Positions 52,505 to 60,810 of a DNA stretch of 64,000 nt are shown here, piece by piece (the stretch's first letter is position 1; every line of letters starts with the position of its first letter). The translations under genes were made by a program, and so were the position numbers. The stretch spans positions 248,001-312,000 of the forward strand of contig NZ_JACXAC010000002.1 in the NCBI RefSeq assembly GCF_014699055.1, written 5' to 3'. The notes beneath the pieces were generated by a model, which saw only the letters and a program-made list of their open reading frames with translations, was not told where the DNA came from and did no database searches. Origin of the DNA: Hymenobacter armeniacus. GTDB lineage: Bacteria; Bacteroidota; Bacteroidia; Cytophagales; Hymenobacteraceae.

Positions 52505-53016
52505 CAGGCCGGGGTGTGGGCGGCGCCCACCGTGGCGCTGCGGCGCTCCAGCAGCAGGGTGTCGCGCCACTGCCCGTGCAGCTGGCCAATCCGCTCGCGG
52601 CGGCCCACCACCCGGAAGCCGGCGGCCTCGTGCAGGCGCACGCTGGCTTCGTTTTCGGGAAAAATGCCCGCCTGCAAGGTCCACAGGCCTTGTTTTTCCG
52701 ATTCTTGCACCAGCGCGGCCAGCAGGGCCCGGCCCACGCCCTGCCCGCGCGCGGCCTCCGCTATATACACGCTCACCTCGGCCACACCGCCGTACACGCA
52801 GCGGCTCGACACGGGCGAGAGGGCCGCCCAGCCTAGCAATTGCTCCGGCGCACCATCGGCGGCCACCACCAGCCGGCAGGCGGCCAGGTGGCTGGCGTCC
52901 CAGGCCTCCCAGGTGGGGGGGGCGGTGGTGAACGTGGCGTTGCCGGTGGCCAGGCCTTCGGCGTAGATGGCGCACACGGCCGGCCAGTGCGCGGCAGTCA
53001 TTGGAAGAATGCTCAT
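52504..53016 (-). CDS. GNAT acetyltransferase, ArsN1-like
   Basis: A 170-residue GNAT enzyme: IYAEGLATGNATFTTAPPTW, then GWAALSPVSSRCVYGGVAEV, the acetyl-CoA loop RGQGVGRALLAALVQ, and QAGIFPENEASVRLHEAAGF. This fits the phosphinothricin/arsinothricin N-acetyltransferase (ArsN1/PAT) family, which detoxifies the antibiotic arsinothricin or its phosphorus analogue. Its place between arsC and an aquaporin supports the arsenic assignment. The start is 53016; the stop overlaps the aquaporin start. Specificity is inferred. Confidence 0.82.
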   Translation of the reverse strand: MSILPMTAAHWPAVCAIYAEGLATGNATFTTAPPTWEAWDASHLAACRLVVAADGAPEQLLGWAALSPVSSRCVYGGVAEVSVYIAEAARGQGVGRALLAALVQESEKQGLWTLQAGIFPENEASVRLHEAAGFRVVGRRERIGQLHGQWRDTLLLERRSATVGAAHTPA

Positions 53017-53125
53017 GCGGTTGAGTGAAAAAGCCACGGATATAATCCGGCTTCAAGGTAGCCCCTGCGGCCCGAAATGGCACTCCGGATTGCGGAAGCC
53101 GCGTTAAGAAACGGTTACTGGCCCG

Positions 53126-53557
53126 CTAGGCGGTTTGAAACTGCGCCCGCACGAAGTCGTGGGCATAGGCCTTCACCTGCTCGCGCACGGCCCGAAACTG
53201 CGCCATGATTTCCGCCTCGCTGCCGGTGGCCTTGGCGGGGTCGGGGAAATTGTGGTGCAGTTTGCGGGCCGACGACGGGAACACCGGGCACACTTCGTTG
53301 GCGTGGTCGCACACGGTCAGCACGTAGTCGAAGGGCACGTGGGCGTACTCGTCCACGTGGTTGCTGGTGTGGGCCGAGATGTCCACGCCGTCTTCGGCCA
53401 TCACGCGCACGGCGCGCGGGTTCAGGCCGTGCACTTCCACGCCGGCGCTGTACACGGCGGCGCGCTCGCCCAGCAGCTGTTCGAGGTAGCCGTGCAGCAG
53501 CTGGCTGCGGCAGGAGTTGCCGGTGCACAGCACCAGCACGTTTTTCTTATCAGGCAT
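53126..53557 (-). CDS. arsC: Arsenate reductase, thioredoxin-coupled (LMW phosphatase type)
   Basis: A 143-residue protein with the phosphatase loop LCTGNSCRS (Cys11-x5-Arg17). The redox pair is Cys82 and Cys89 (TVCDHANEVCP) and the general acid Asp105-Pro (NFPDPAKA). These positions coincide with the S. aureus pI258 ArsC set (C10, C82, C89, D105), so the protein should reduce arsenate to arsenite using thioredoxin. It is the third gene of the operon, 31 bp after the DUF6428 gene. Confidence 0.92.
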   Translation of the reverse strand: MPDKKNVLVLCTGNSCRSQLLHGYLEQLLGERAAVYSAGVEVHGLNPRAVRVMAEDGVDISAHTSNHVDEYAHVPFDYVLTVCDHANEVCPVFPSSARKLHHNFPDPAKATGSEAEIMAQFRAVREQVKAYAHDFVRAQFQTA

Positions 53558-53588
53558 GAATGAATGGATTATAGTAGCAGAGCCGGAA

Positions 53589-54047
53589 TTAGCAGCACCC
53601 GCCGCCCGGCGTGCAGCCGGCGGTTTGGAGCTGAGGCAGGGCCAGCAGCTCGGCCGGAATGCCGCAGGCATCCTGCGCCAGACAGGCCGTGTGCTTTGGC
53701 GTCAGCACGAAGTCGGTGCCGTCGAACTCCAGTCCGAACTTGCCGATGGTGGCCTGCTGGTACTCCACCTCAATGGCCAGGTCCTCGCTGCCCAGAATGC
53801 GCTCCGAGAGCTGCAGGATGTGCAGAAACTTCTGCGGCGCCAGCCGGTGGTCGTAGTCGCCGGCTTCCCACAGCTGGAAATTGGCCACGGTTTCGCGCCG
53901 CTCCACGCCGCCGCAGTCGATGAAATGCTTGTTCACCAGCCCCAGTTCCGTCACGTGGAAATGGGCCGGCAGGTGGGTGCCGTCCGGCAGCCGGAACTTC
54001 ACGGCCGTTGCGTTTGCCAGGGCCTGCTTCATCTCGGAAATATTCAT
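53589..54047 (-). CDS. DUF6428 protein with Cys-rich tail
   Basis: A 152-residue protein: FRLPDGTHLPAHFHVTELGL with two His, then HFIDCGGVERRETVANFQLW, a helical/sheet core, and a C-terminal tail CLAQDACG...AGCTPGGGCC with five Cys. The family is repeatedly found next to arsR and arsC in Bacteroidota but is uncharacterised. The H-x-H and the terminal Cys cluster suggest binding of a metalloid or soft metal; this is inference. It lies 63 bp after arsR. Confidence 0.82.
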   Translation of the reverse strand: MNISEMKQALANATAVKFRLPDGTHLPAHFHVTELGLVNKHFIDCGGVERRETVANFQLWEAGDYDHRLAPQKFLHILQLSERILGSEDLAIEVEYQQATIGKFGLEFDGTDFVLTPKHTACLAQDACGIPAELLALPQLQTAGCTPGGGCC

Positions 54048-54110
54048 GGCATTGTTGGGGGAAAGGGGAAGTGGGAAAGTAGGAGCAAAGGGAAAGAGCG
54101 AAGATGCTTT

Positions 54111-54449
54111 TCAGCAGGCGCAGTGGGCTTCGGGCGGCGCGGGCAGCTCGGCCAGCAGGGCGCCCAGCAGGTGGCGGGCCCGGGCCCAGCCGGTGGGCGA
54201 GAGGCAGTAGCACACCCGCGGGCCGTCCACATCGCCCTGCACCAGGCCGGCGGCTTTCAGCTCCTTGAGGTGCTGCGACACGGTGCTTTGCGAGAGCGGC
54301 AGTTCCAGCACCAGCTCGCCGCACACGCAGGCCCGCCGCTGCGCCAGCAGGCGCACAATGGCCACCCGCGCCGGATGCCCCAGAGCCTTAGCTACCTGCG
54401 CCAGTTCCTGTTCCTGGTCCGTAAACGCTTGTCGCTTGTGCGTGGCCAT
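54111..54449 (-). CDS. arsR: ArsR-family arsenite-responsive repressor
   Basis: A 112-residue winged-helix repressor: KALGHPARVAIVRLLAQRRA, then the sensor motif CVCGELVLELPLSQSTVSQH with Cys41 and Cys43 (the ELCVCDL site of classical ArsR), recognition helix SQSTVSQHLKELKAAGLV, and a C-terminal HCAC that may supply a third thiol. It is the first gene of the operon. A -7 box and an inverted repeat just upstream indicate autoregulation. Confidence 0.9.
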   Translation of the reverse strand: MATHKRQAFTDQEQELAQVAKALGHPARVAIVRLLAQRRACVCGELVLELPLSQSTVSQHLKELKAAGLVQGDVDGPRVCYCLSPTGWARARHLLGALLAELPAPPEAHCAC

Positions 54450-54464
54450 GCTGGATGCTTGTTT

Positions 54465-54480
54465 ATCGTCGATTTACGAT
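54465..54480. promoter_or_regulatory. Candidate ArsR operator
   Basis: Inverted repeat ATCGT-N6-ACGAT between the -7 box and the arsR start codon, so bound repressor would block transcription. Confidence 0.45.
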
Positions 54481-54482
54481 TG

Positions 54483-54490
54483 CAAAGTTA
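54483..54490 (-). promoter_or_regulatory. -7 box of the arsenic operon
   Basis: TAACTTTG on the minus strand, fitting TAnnTTTG, 33 bp before the arsR ATG. The -33 element is unclear. Confidence 0.45.
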
Positions 54491-54574
54491 TGCTCTTTTT
54501 CTGCTTCGCGAGTCTATTCTGAATAATCTTGAAATAGTTAAATTATATTTTCACTAAACTTAACACTGACCATA

Positions 54575-54604
54575 TTTGCAGAGTGCCAAAAACGCATACC
54601 TTTG
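54575..54604 (+). promoter_or_regulatory. Strong promoter with long leader
   Basis: TTTG-N18-TACCTTTG, nearly the full Bacteroidota consensus. Transcription would start about 54611, giving a leader of about 210 nt before the TonB-domain gene. Confidence 0.6.
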
Positions 54605-54823
54605 TCGTGTTAATAAGGCCAATAAATGGCAGTGAAGGCAATTAATCTGTGTTTTGTCTGTTTAATAGTGCATTTATCATTGCTTATTGTACTTTTGGCT
54701 TTTGAAATTATTTTTATGCCGAAAAGACAATTTTAGTAAAACATATTGTATCTTTAATCCGTTAGTGCTGGCAAGCGGAAGCCCAGGTTCCGCCATTACT
54801 TACCTCTTACCCCTTTGCTTGTG
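54605..54823 (+). other. AT-rich leader before the TonB-domain gene
   Basis: About 220 bp of AT-rich DNA between a good promoter and the next start codon, contrasting with the GC-rich surroundings. Two further TA-box-like strings (TACTTTTG at 54690, TATCTTTA at 54747) lie within it. I see no gene or known riboswitch; a structured leader or small RNA is possible. Confidence 0.35.
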
Positions 54824-55321
54824 ATGCATTCTCTACGCTACCTCTCACTCGCAAGCCTGATTGGGCTGCTGGCCACGGGCCAGGGCCACGCACAGGCCGG
54901 GGCCACGGCCTCGCTGCAAACCGGTCCTGCCACTGTTTCCGTGGCCCCGCCTCTGCCGGCCGTGCTCAAGGCCGTGGTGTCCGCGCCCGCTTTCAGCCCC
55001 GATTCGGTGTTCATCAACCCCGAAGTGCGGCCCCAGTTCGTGGGCGGCGACAAAGCCTTCGCGGCCTACCTCGCCAAGTCCATCCGCTACCCGCAGGTGG
55101 CGCTGCAGCGCCGCATCTCGGGCAAGGTGTACGTCAATTTCATCCTCAGCGCCCAGGGCAAAGTGACCGATGCCCACGTCATCAGCGGCCCCGGCAATGG
55201 CCTCAACGACGAGGCCCTGCGCCTGGTGTGGCTGATGCCGCCCTGGGAGCCCGCCCGCGTAAACGGCCAGCCCGTGCGCGTGGCCTGCACCATTCCCATT
55301 GCCTTCTCGGCCGACCGCTAG
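54824..55321 (+). CDS. TonB C-terminal-domain protein
   Basis: A 165-residue protein with signal peptide to GQGHA, an Ala/Pro-rich linker, and a TonB_C domain from about residue 75: KAFAAYLAKSIRYPQVALQR, then GKVYVNFILSAQGKVTDAHV and ALRLVWLMPPWEPARVNGQP. The signal peptide seems cleavable and no membrane anchor remains, so this is probably a periplasmic TonB-domain protein and not a full energy transducer. A hairpin terminator lies about 170 bp downstream. Confidence 0.85.
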   Translation: MHSLRYLSLASLIGLLATGQGHAQAGATASLQTGPATVSVAPPLPAVLKAVVSAPAFSPDSVFINPEVRPQFVGGDKAFAAYLAKSIRYPQVALQRRISGKVYVNFILSAQGKVTDAHVISGPGNGLNDEALRLVWLMPPWEPARVNGQPVRVACTIPIAFSADR

Positions 55322-55492
55322 TTCCGCTACGGCTCTGCCCCGCACGTTTACCTACTGCAATACCCAATACCAGCGCATTGCTACCTATTCGAAGGGCGGT
55401 TGTGAGCCGCGCTACTCACAACCGCCACCTTATCCTGCTGCCCTATATTCTATCCGAGTTTTAACGAGTGCTTTATATATGCTAGCTTATGG

Positions 55493-55528
55493 AAAAAGCC
55501 CCGGTCCTGCATAGGCCGGGGCTTTTTG
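55493..55528. terminator. Bidirectional terminator
   Basis: AAAAAGCCCCGG...CCGGGGCTTTTT stem between the convergent TonB-domain and outer-membrane barrel genes. Confidence 0.85.
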
Positions 55529-55541
55529 CTGGCGGCGCGGC

Positions 55542-57503
55542 CTACTGGTACGGGGCCGTGCCCGGCGCGCCCAGGCCAAAGTCGTTGAACGTAACCGTTT
55601 CGCGGGCCGACTCGAACAGGCGCACGCCGTTGGCCGCCGTGAGGCCGCGCGGGTAGTAGCCAATCAGGATTTGGAAGGTGCGCAGGGCCGTAAACTCGTT
55701 GCGGAAGCGCATGCCCAGCCCAAAGCCCGTGTAGGGCGCCCGGCCAAAAGGCGAGCCCCCGCGCGGCTGCTCGCTCACCCAGGCGGCGTCGGCAAAGGCC
55801 AGGCCGGCCAGCCGGAAGCCCAGCAGCGAGAGCGGCGTAAACAACGTGGTTTCGTAATTCACCACGAAGCGGCTGGTGGCCAGAATGGGCGTGGCCGGCG
55901 AAAAGCCCCGCAGGCCCCGGTCGTTGGTGATGCCCTGCAGAATGTCGCCGGGCCGCCGGTTGATGCCAATGGTGCCCCGGCTGCTGAGGAAGTGCCGGTA
56001 CTGCCAGTCGCCCAGGTGGTAGAGGCGCGTGAAGGAGGTGAGCTCCGTGGACAGCACGCCCTGTTCCCACTGGCGGTTTTGGTCGAGGCGCTGAAAGGCG
56101 CCGATGTCGACGGCGCCGTAGAGGTAGCCGCTGCGGGTGTTGAAACCCCCCGCGGCGATACGGGCAGCCAAATAGCGGCGCGGCACCACGCGGTTCACGT
56201 CGTAGCCGGCCGTGAGGCTGAGCAGGGTGCCCGCCGGCACGTCTTCGGTGCGGCCAAAGCCGAACAGGTACCGGTCTTTGTAGTAGCGGCGCACGGAGTA
56301 GCCCACCGTGCCCAGCAGCAGGGTGCCGTCGTGGTAGTCGGGGGTGGGCACGCCGGTGCCGGGGTCGGGCCGGGGCACGGCGCTGAAATCGGTGCGAATG
56401 AGGCGGCCGGCCACAATCACGCGGCCCGGGTTTTCGTAGCCCAGGTCGTAGGAGCGCAGGCGCAGGGCGCGGCCCACCCAGGCATCCTGCACCAGAGATT
56501 TGAGCGGGTAATACACGTAGGGCTGGCCGGGCGGGGGAGCCACCAGGGCCACGTCCTGCGAGTAGCTGTCGAAGGTGATGGCGCCGGCGTAGCGGGCGCT
56601 GGGCGAGTAGAAGTCGCGCTTGAGCGTGACGCCGCCCGAGCGGTAGTTGTTCTCGTTGCGGTAGCGCGCTTGCCCGTACACGAAGTTGCGAAACGGCGCG
56701 GTGTAGCTGCCCACGTACGACCATTGCTGCGGGGTCTCGCCGTTGTCGGTGCTCAGGCCGCGGCCGTACTCGTAGGCGTTTTCGAGCTGGTGGCCCTGGC
56801 CCAGAAAATTCTGGTCGCCGAAGGTGACGATGCCGGCCGTGGCCGAACCCACCTGCAGCCCGGCCGTGATGCTGAACACGTCGGTGGTGATGACGCGGAT
56901 GTCGACGCTGTCGCGGGTGCTGCTGGTTTCGTTCACCAGCACGCGGGCGTCCAGGATTTCGGGCGTCTGGCGCAGCAGGCGTTCCGACTCGGCCAGGGCC
57001 TGGGGCTCCAGGGGCTGGCCCGGCCGAAACAGCAGCACCTGCCGGATGCGCGAGCGCGAGGTTTTCAGGTGCAGGGCATTGCCCGACTTTTCCCAAAAGC
57101 TGCGCGGCACCTTGGTCGAGTCGCTGAGGCTGTAGCCGAAGGCGTCGAGGGTGGTAATCTCGACGCGGCGCACGACTTTGAAATTGTGCTGGTCGAACTG
57201 CCGGTTCAGCAGCACGGCGTCGAGGCCGGCCTGCTCTTCCTGGCGCTGGGTGAAGTTGAGTAGGCCAGAGAGGGCCTTGCCCACGATGGTTTTGCGGCGG
57301 GAGTACGCCTTGAGGCGGTTGATGATGCGCTCCTGGTCGAAGCGCCGGCGCAGGGAGTCGGGGCGGTGCGGCAGGATTTCGTCGCTGGCTTTGAGCGAAT
57401 CGGGCGGCACGGCCGAGCGCGGGTCAAACGTCTGCCCCGCCGCGGGCCGGGCGGCCCCGGCCAGCACCACAACAAGGCAAAACAACCAACCGCGAAAGCT
57501 CAT
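55542..57503 (-). CDS. BamA/TamA-like outer-membrane protein
   Basis: A 653-residue protein with signal peptide MSFRGWLFCLVVVLAGAARP. A segment of about 200 residues includes POTRA-like FRPGQPLEPQALAESERLLR, then TPEILDARVLVN. A C-terminal barrel with many aromatic strands follows (YVGSYTAPFRNFVYGQARYR; LFGFGRTEDVPAGTLLSLTA; PYTGFGLGMRFRNEFTALRT), ending ...PYQ. This fits the Omp85/'surface antigen D15' class. It should sit in the outer membrane; the cargo is unknown. It is not the essential BamA, which is longer with five POTRA domains. Confidence 0.82.
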   Translation of the reverse strand: MSFRGWLFCLVVVLAGAARPAAGQTFDPRSAVPPDSLKASDEILPHRPDSLRRRFDQERIINRLKAYSRRKTIVGKALSGLLNFTQRQEEQAGLDAVLLNRQFDQHNFKVVRRVEITTLDAFGYSLSDSTKVPRSFWEKSGNALHLKTSRSRIRQVLLFRPGQPLEPQALAESERLLRQTPEILDARVLVNETSSTRDSVDIRVITTDVFSITAGLQVGSATAGIVTFGDQNFLGQGHQLENAYEYGRGLSTDNGETPQQWSYVGSYTAPFRNFVYGQARYRNENNYRSGGVTLKRDFYSPSARYAGAITFDSYSQDVALVAPPPGQPYVYYPLKSLVQDAWVGRALRLRSYDLGYENPGRVIVAGRLIRTDFSAVPRPDPGTGVPTPDYHDGTLLLGTVGYSVRRYYKDRYLFGFGRTEDVPAGTLLSLTAGYDVNRVVPRRYLAARIAAGGFNTRSGYLYGAVDIGAFQRLDQNRQWEQGVLSTELTSFTRLYHLGDWQYRHFLSSRGTIGINRRPGDILQGITNDRGLRGFSPATPILATSRFVVNYETTLFTPLSLLGFRLAGLAFADAAWVSEQPRGGSPFGRAPYTGFGLGMRFRNEFTALRTFQILIGYYPRGLTAANGVRLFESARETVTFNDFGLGAPGTAPYQ

Positions 57504-57699
57504 AATGGGGCGCAACGCTGCAAAATACGAAAAGGAGCCGGGCCCGTTGGCCGGCCGGGCCATTCTTGCTAAAAGTCCGCGCAATGGCCGAGATATATTT
57601 TCCAGAAAAAAGAAACTATTCCCAAAAAAATTAGCTTAAGAGATATTGCCTGTTTGGCCACTGAGTATTACTTTTAAGCCCGAAAGCCAGCCCTTCCTC

Positions 57700-58968
<1,269 letters not shown>

Positions 58969-58973
58969 CAGCT

Positions 58974-59243
58974 ATGCACCACGACGCTCCATTTTCCAAC
59001 GGCCTCCCTTCGCTGTCGAAAAGCAGCTTGGGCGGCGTGCAACACGACATCTTTTTCTCTGTCATGAAAGTCATTCACCGCCAAAACCAGCCTTTCCGCC
59101 CCACGCAGTCGTCGGATAAAGTGGCCCGCCTTTCCTGCGTGTGCCGCCTCAGCGAGCTCATGCCCCTGGTGCGCCAGATGCACGACGAGGCCCGCGCCCG
59201 CCACCAGGCCCAACTGGGCGAAGGCCAGCAGCAGGCGGCCTAG
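58974..59243 (+). CDS. Small protein between the DNA-repair pair
   Basis: An 89-residue reading frame starting 5 bp after the radical SAM stop. An alternative start at 59064 gives 59 residues (MKVIHRQNQPFRPTQSSDKV). The end is helical and charged: LMPLVRQMHDEARARHQAQL. Two Cys occur in SCVCRLS. I know no family. Its tight spacing suggests translational coupling, but it may not be a real gene. Confidence 0.4.
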   Translation: MHHDAPFSNGLPSLSKSSLGGVQHDIFFSVMKVIHRQNQPFRPTQSSDKVARLSCVCRLSELMPLVRQMHDEARARHQAQLGEGQQQAA

Positions 59244-59397
59244 CCGGGCCCCGCAGCGGTTATTTCCTTGCCGCGGGGCGGTGCCCAAGCCACACCCAAA
59301 TCGGGGCGGACGTCTGCTCGCGGCCGTGTGCGGCGTGGCGCCACGCGGCCAAAGCGCCCAATTTCGCCGAGCAGCAACTCCAGTTCGACAACAGCTC

Positions 59398-60342
59398 ATG
59401 GCCAACATTCGCCCCCTTCGCCGGCCGCCGGCTGCTCCCGCGCCAGCCGGCAAGGCCGTGCGCCGCCCCGTGCCCGCTTTCACGGGCCCGACGCGCGACT
59501 ACACCTACGACGGCACGTTTGAGGGCCTGCTCACGGTGCTGTTCACCGTGTACGACAGCAAAGCCGCGCCCAACAGCATTCAGCCCGAAGCTGCCGTGCA
59601 GGGCGGGTTGTTTGCCGCACCTGCGCCCGTCGAAACCAGCGAAACCCTGGCTGCCCGGGTGTGGGAGGGCCTGCTGAACACCATGGACGCCGAAGCCCGC
59701 ACGCGCCTCTACCACGTGTTTCTGAGCGAAGATGCGGACCGGGAAATGTTGGTGTTCCGGTACGTGGACCTGGCCCTGCGCTCCCCGCAGGACATTGCCG
59801 AGAACTACGCCAACGCCGACGTGCGCCGTGTGCAGCGCCTGGCCCAGCAGATGTTCCGCGAAAAGCATCGCATGGAAGCCTTCGTGCGCTTCGAGAAAAC
59901 CACCGACGAGTTGTTTCACGCCACCATCGAGCCCGACATGGACGTGTTGCCGCTCATTGCCGCGCACTTCACCACGCGCTACGCCGACCAGCGCTGGCTG
60001 ATATACGACCGCCGCCGCCACTACGGCCTCTACTACGACCTCACGCGCACCGATGTGGTGCAGTTTGAAACGGCTACGGCTCCCCGCAGCACAGGCCTCT
60101 CGGCCACCGTGCTCGATGAGCGCGAGCCGCTGTTTAAGGTGCTGTGGCAAGCGTATTTCGACCATGTTAACATCCCGGAGCGCAAAAACCTGAAGCTGCA
60201 CCGCCGCCACATGCCCCTGCGCTACTGGAAATACCTCAGCGAAAAGCAGCCGCGCGAAACGCGTTTCCAGCCCATCGCCAACAAGCGGCCGCCCACAGAC
60301 GGCACCCTGCGGCTGCCGGCCGCTCCCCAGCCAGAAGAGTGA
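59398..60342 (+). CDS. TIGR03915-type putative DNA repair protein (DUF4130)
   Basis: A 314-residue protein: DYTYDGTFEGLLTVLFTVYD at the start, DVRRVQRLAQQMFREKHRME in the middle, LYYDLTRTDVVQF, and the conserved end RRHMPLRYWKYLSEKQPRET. This is the standard partner of the radical SAM protein at 57700. In other genomes the two are adjacent; here a small frame and 150 bp intervene. Function is presumed DNA repair or modification. The ATG 59398 is chosen since the conserved region starts about 30 residues later. Confidence 0.9.
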   Translation: MANIRPLRRPPAAPAPAGKAVRRPVPAFTGPTRDYTYDGTFEGLLTVLFTVYDSKAAPNSIQPEAAVQGGLFAAPAPVETSETLAARVWEGLLNTMDAEARTRLYHVFLSEDADREMLVFRYVDLALRSPQDIAENYANADVRRVQRLAQQMFREKHRMEAFVRFEKTTDELFHATIEPDMDVLPLIAAHFTTRYADQRWLIYDRRRHYGLYYDLTRTDVVQFETATAPRSTGLSATVLDEREPLFKVLWQAYFDHVNIPERKNLKLHRRHMPLRYWKYLSEKQPRETRFQPIANKRPPTDGTLRLPAAPQPEE

Positions 60343-60392
60343 CGCGGCCCGTGCGGGCGCGGGCAAGGCCTGCGCGCACCCGTGCCGCGGGC

Positions 60393-60593
60393 TCACCCGA
60401 GGTGCTGCAGCACTTCGTCGATGGTGAGCTCGCCGGCCACAAAGCGGTCGAGGAGGGCACGTTCGTACGCTTGCGGGGCGAGGGCAGTATTTTCCGTAAG
60501 GCGCAGGGCCGTCATCACCAACCGCTGACGGCCTTGCGCGGTAGCCAGCACCGAAGCCGATGGCTCAGCTTGCAGTGAATCAGGCGTTTTCAT
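60393..60593 (-). CDS. VbhA-like antitoxin (orphan)
   Basis: A 66-residue protein with helix RQRLVMTALRLTENTALAPQ, then AYERALLDRFVAGELTIDEV. The ending R-F-V-x-G-E-L-T-I-D-E-V resembles the VbhA antitoxin pattern, whose proteins restrain Fic-domain AMP-transferases. No Fic gene (HPFxxGNGR) is visible in the window. ATG 60593 is chosen; the longer frame upstream is less likely. Confidence 0.5.
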   Translation of the reverse strand: MKTPDSLQAEPSASVLATAQGRQRLVMTALRLTENTALAPQAYERALLDRFVAGELTIDEVLQHLG

Positions 60594-60810
60594 AAGGGTG
60601 CGAAAGAAGTACAGGGGCAAAGGTCGGCCCTTTTGACGCCCGATTGTTACGTATTTAAGCGGAGGTTTGAGCAGATTGTACTTATTTCTTACGTAGGTAA
60701 ACCACGTAATGGGACACGCAGAAGTCCTCCTAAAGCAAGTCGGGCGGATGCCGGACAATATGCCGACACCCGCCCGAAGAGCGTGCGTACGAAACGTGTG
60801 ATTTGCGGGC

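Noticed and set aside
54111..54324. Longer arsenic-operon frames antisense or in other phases
   Set aside because: They run through arsR and the DUF6428 gene without motifs. The ArsR motif CVC and winged helix are in the chosen frame.
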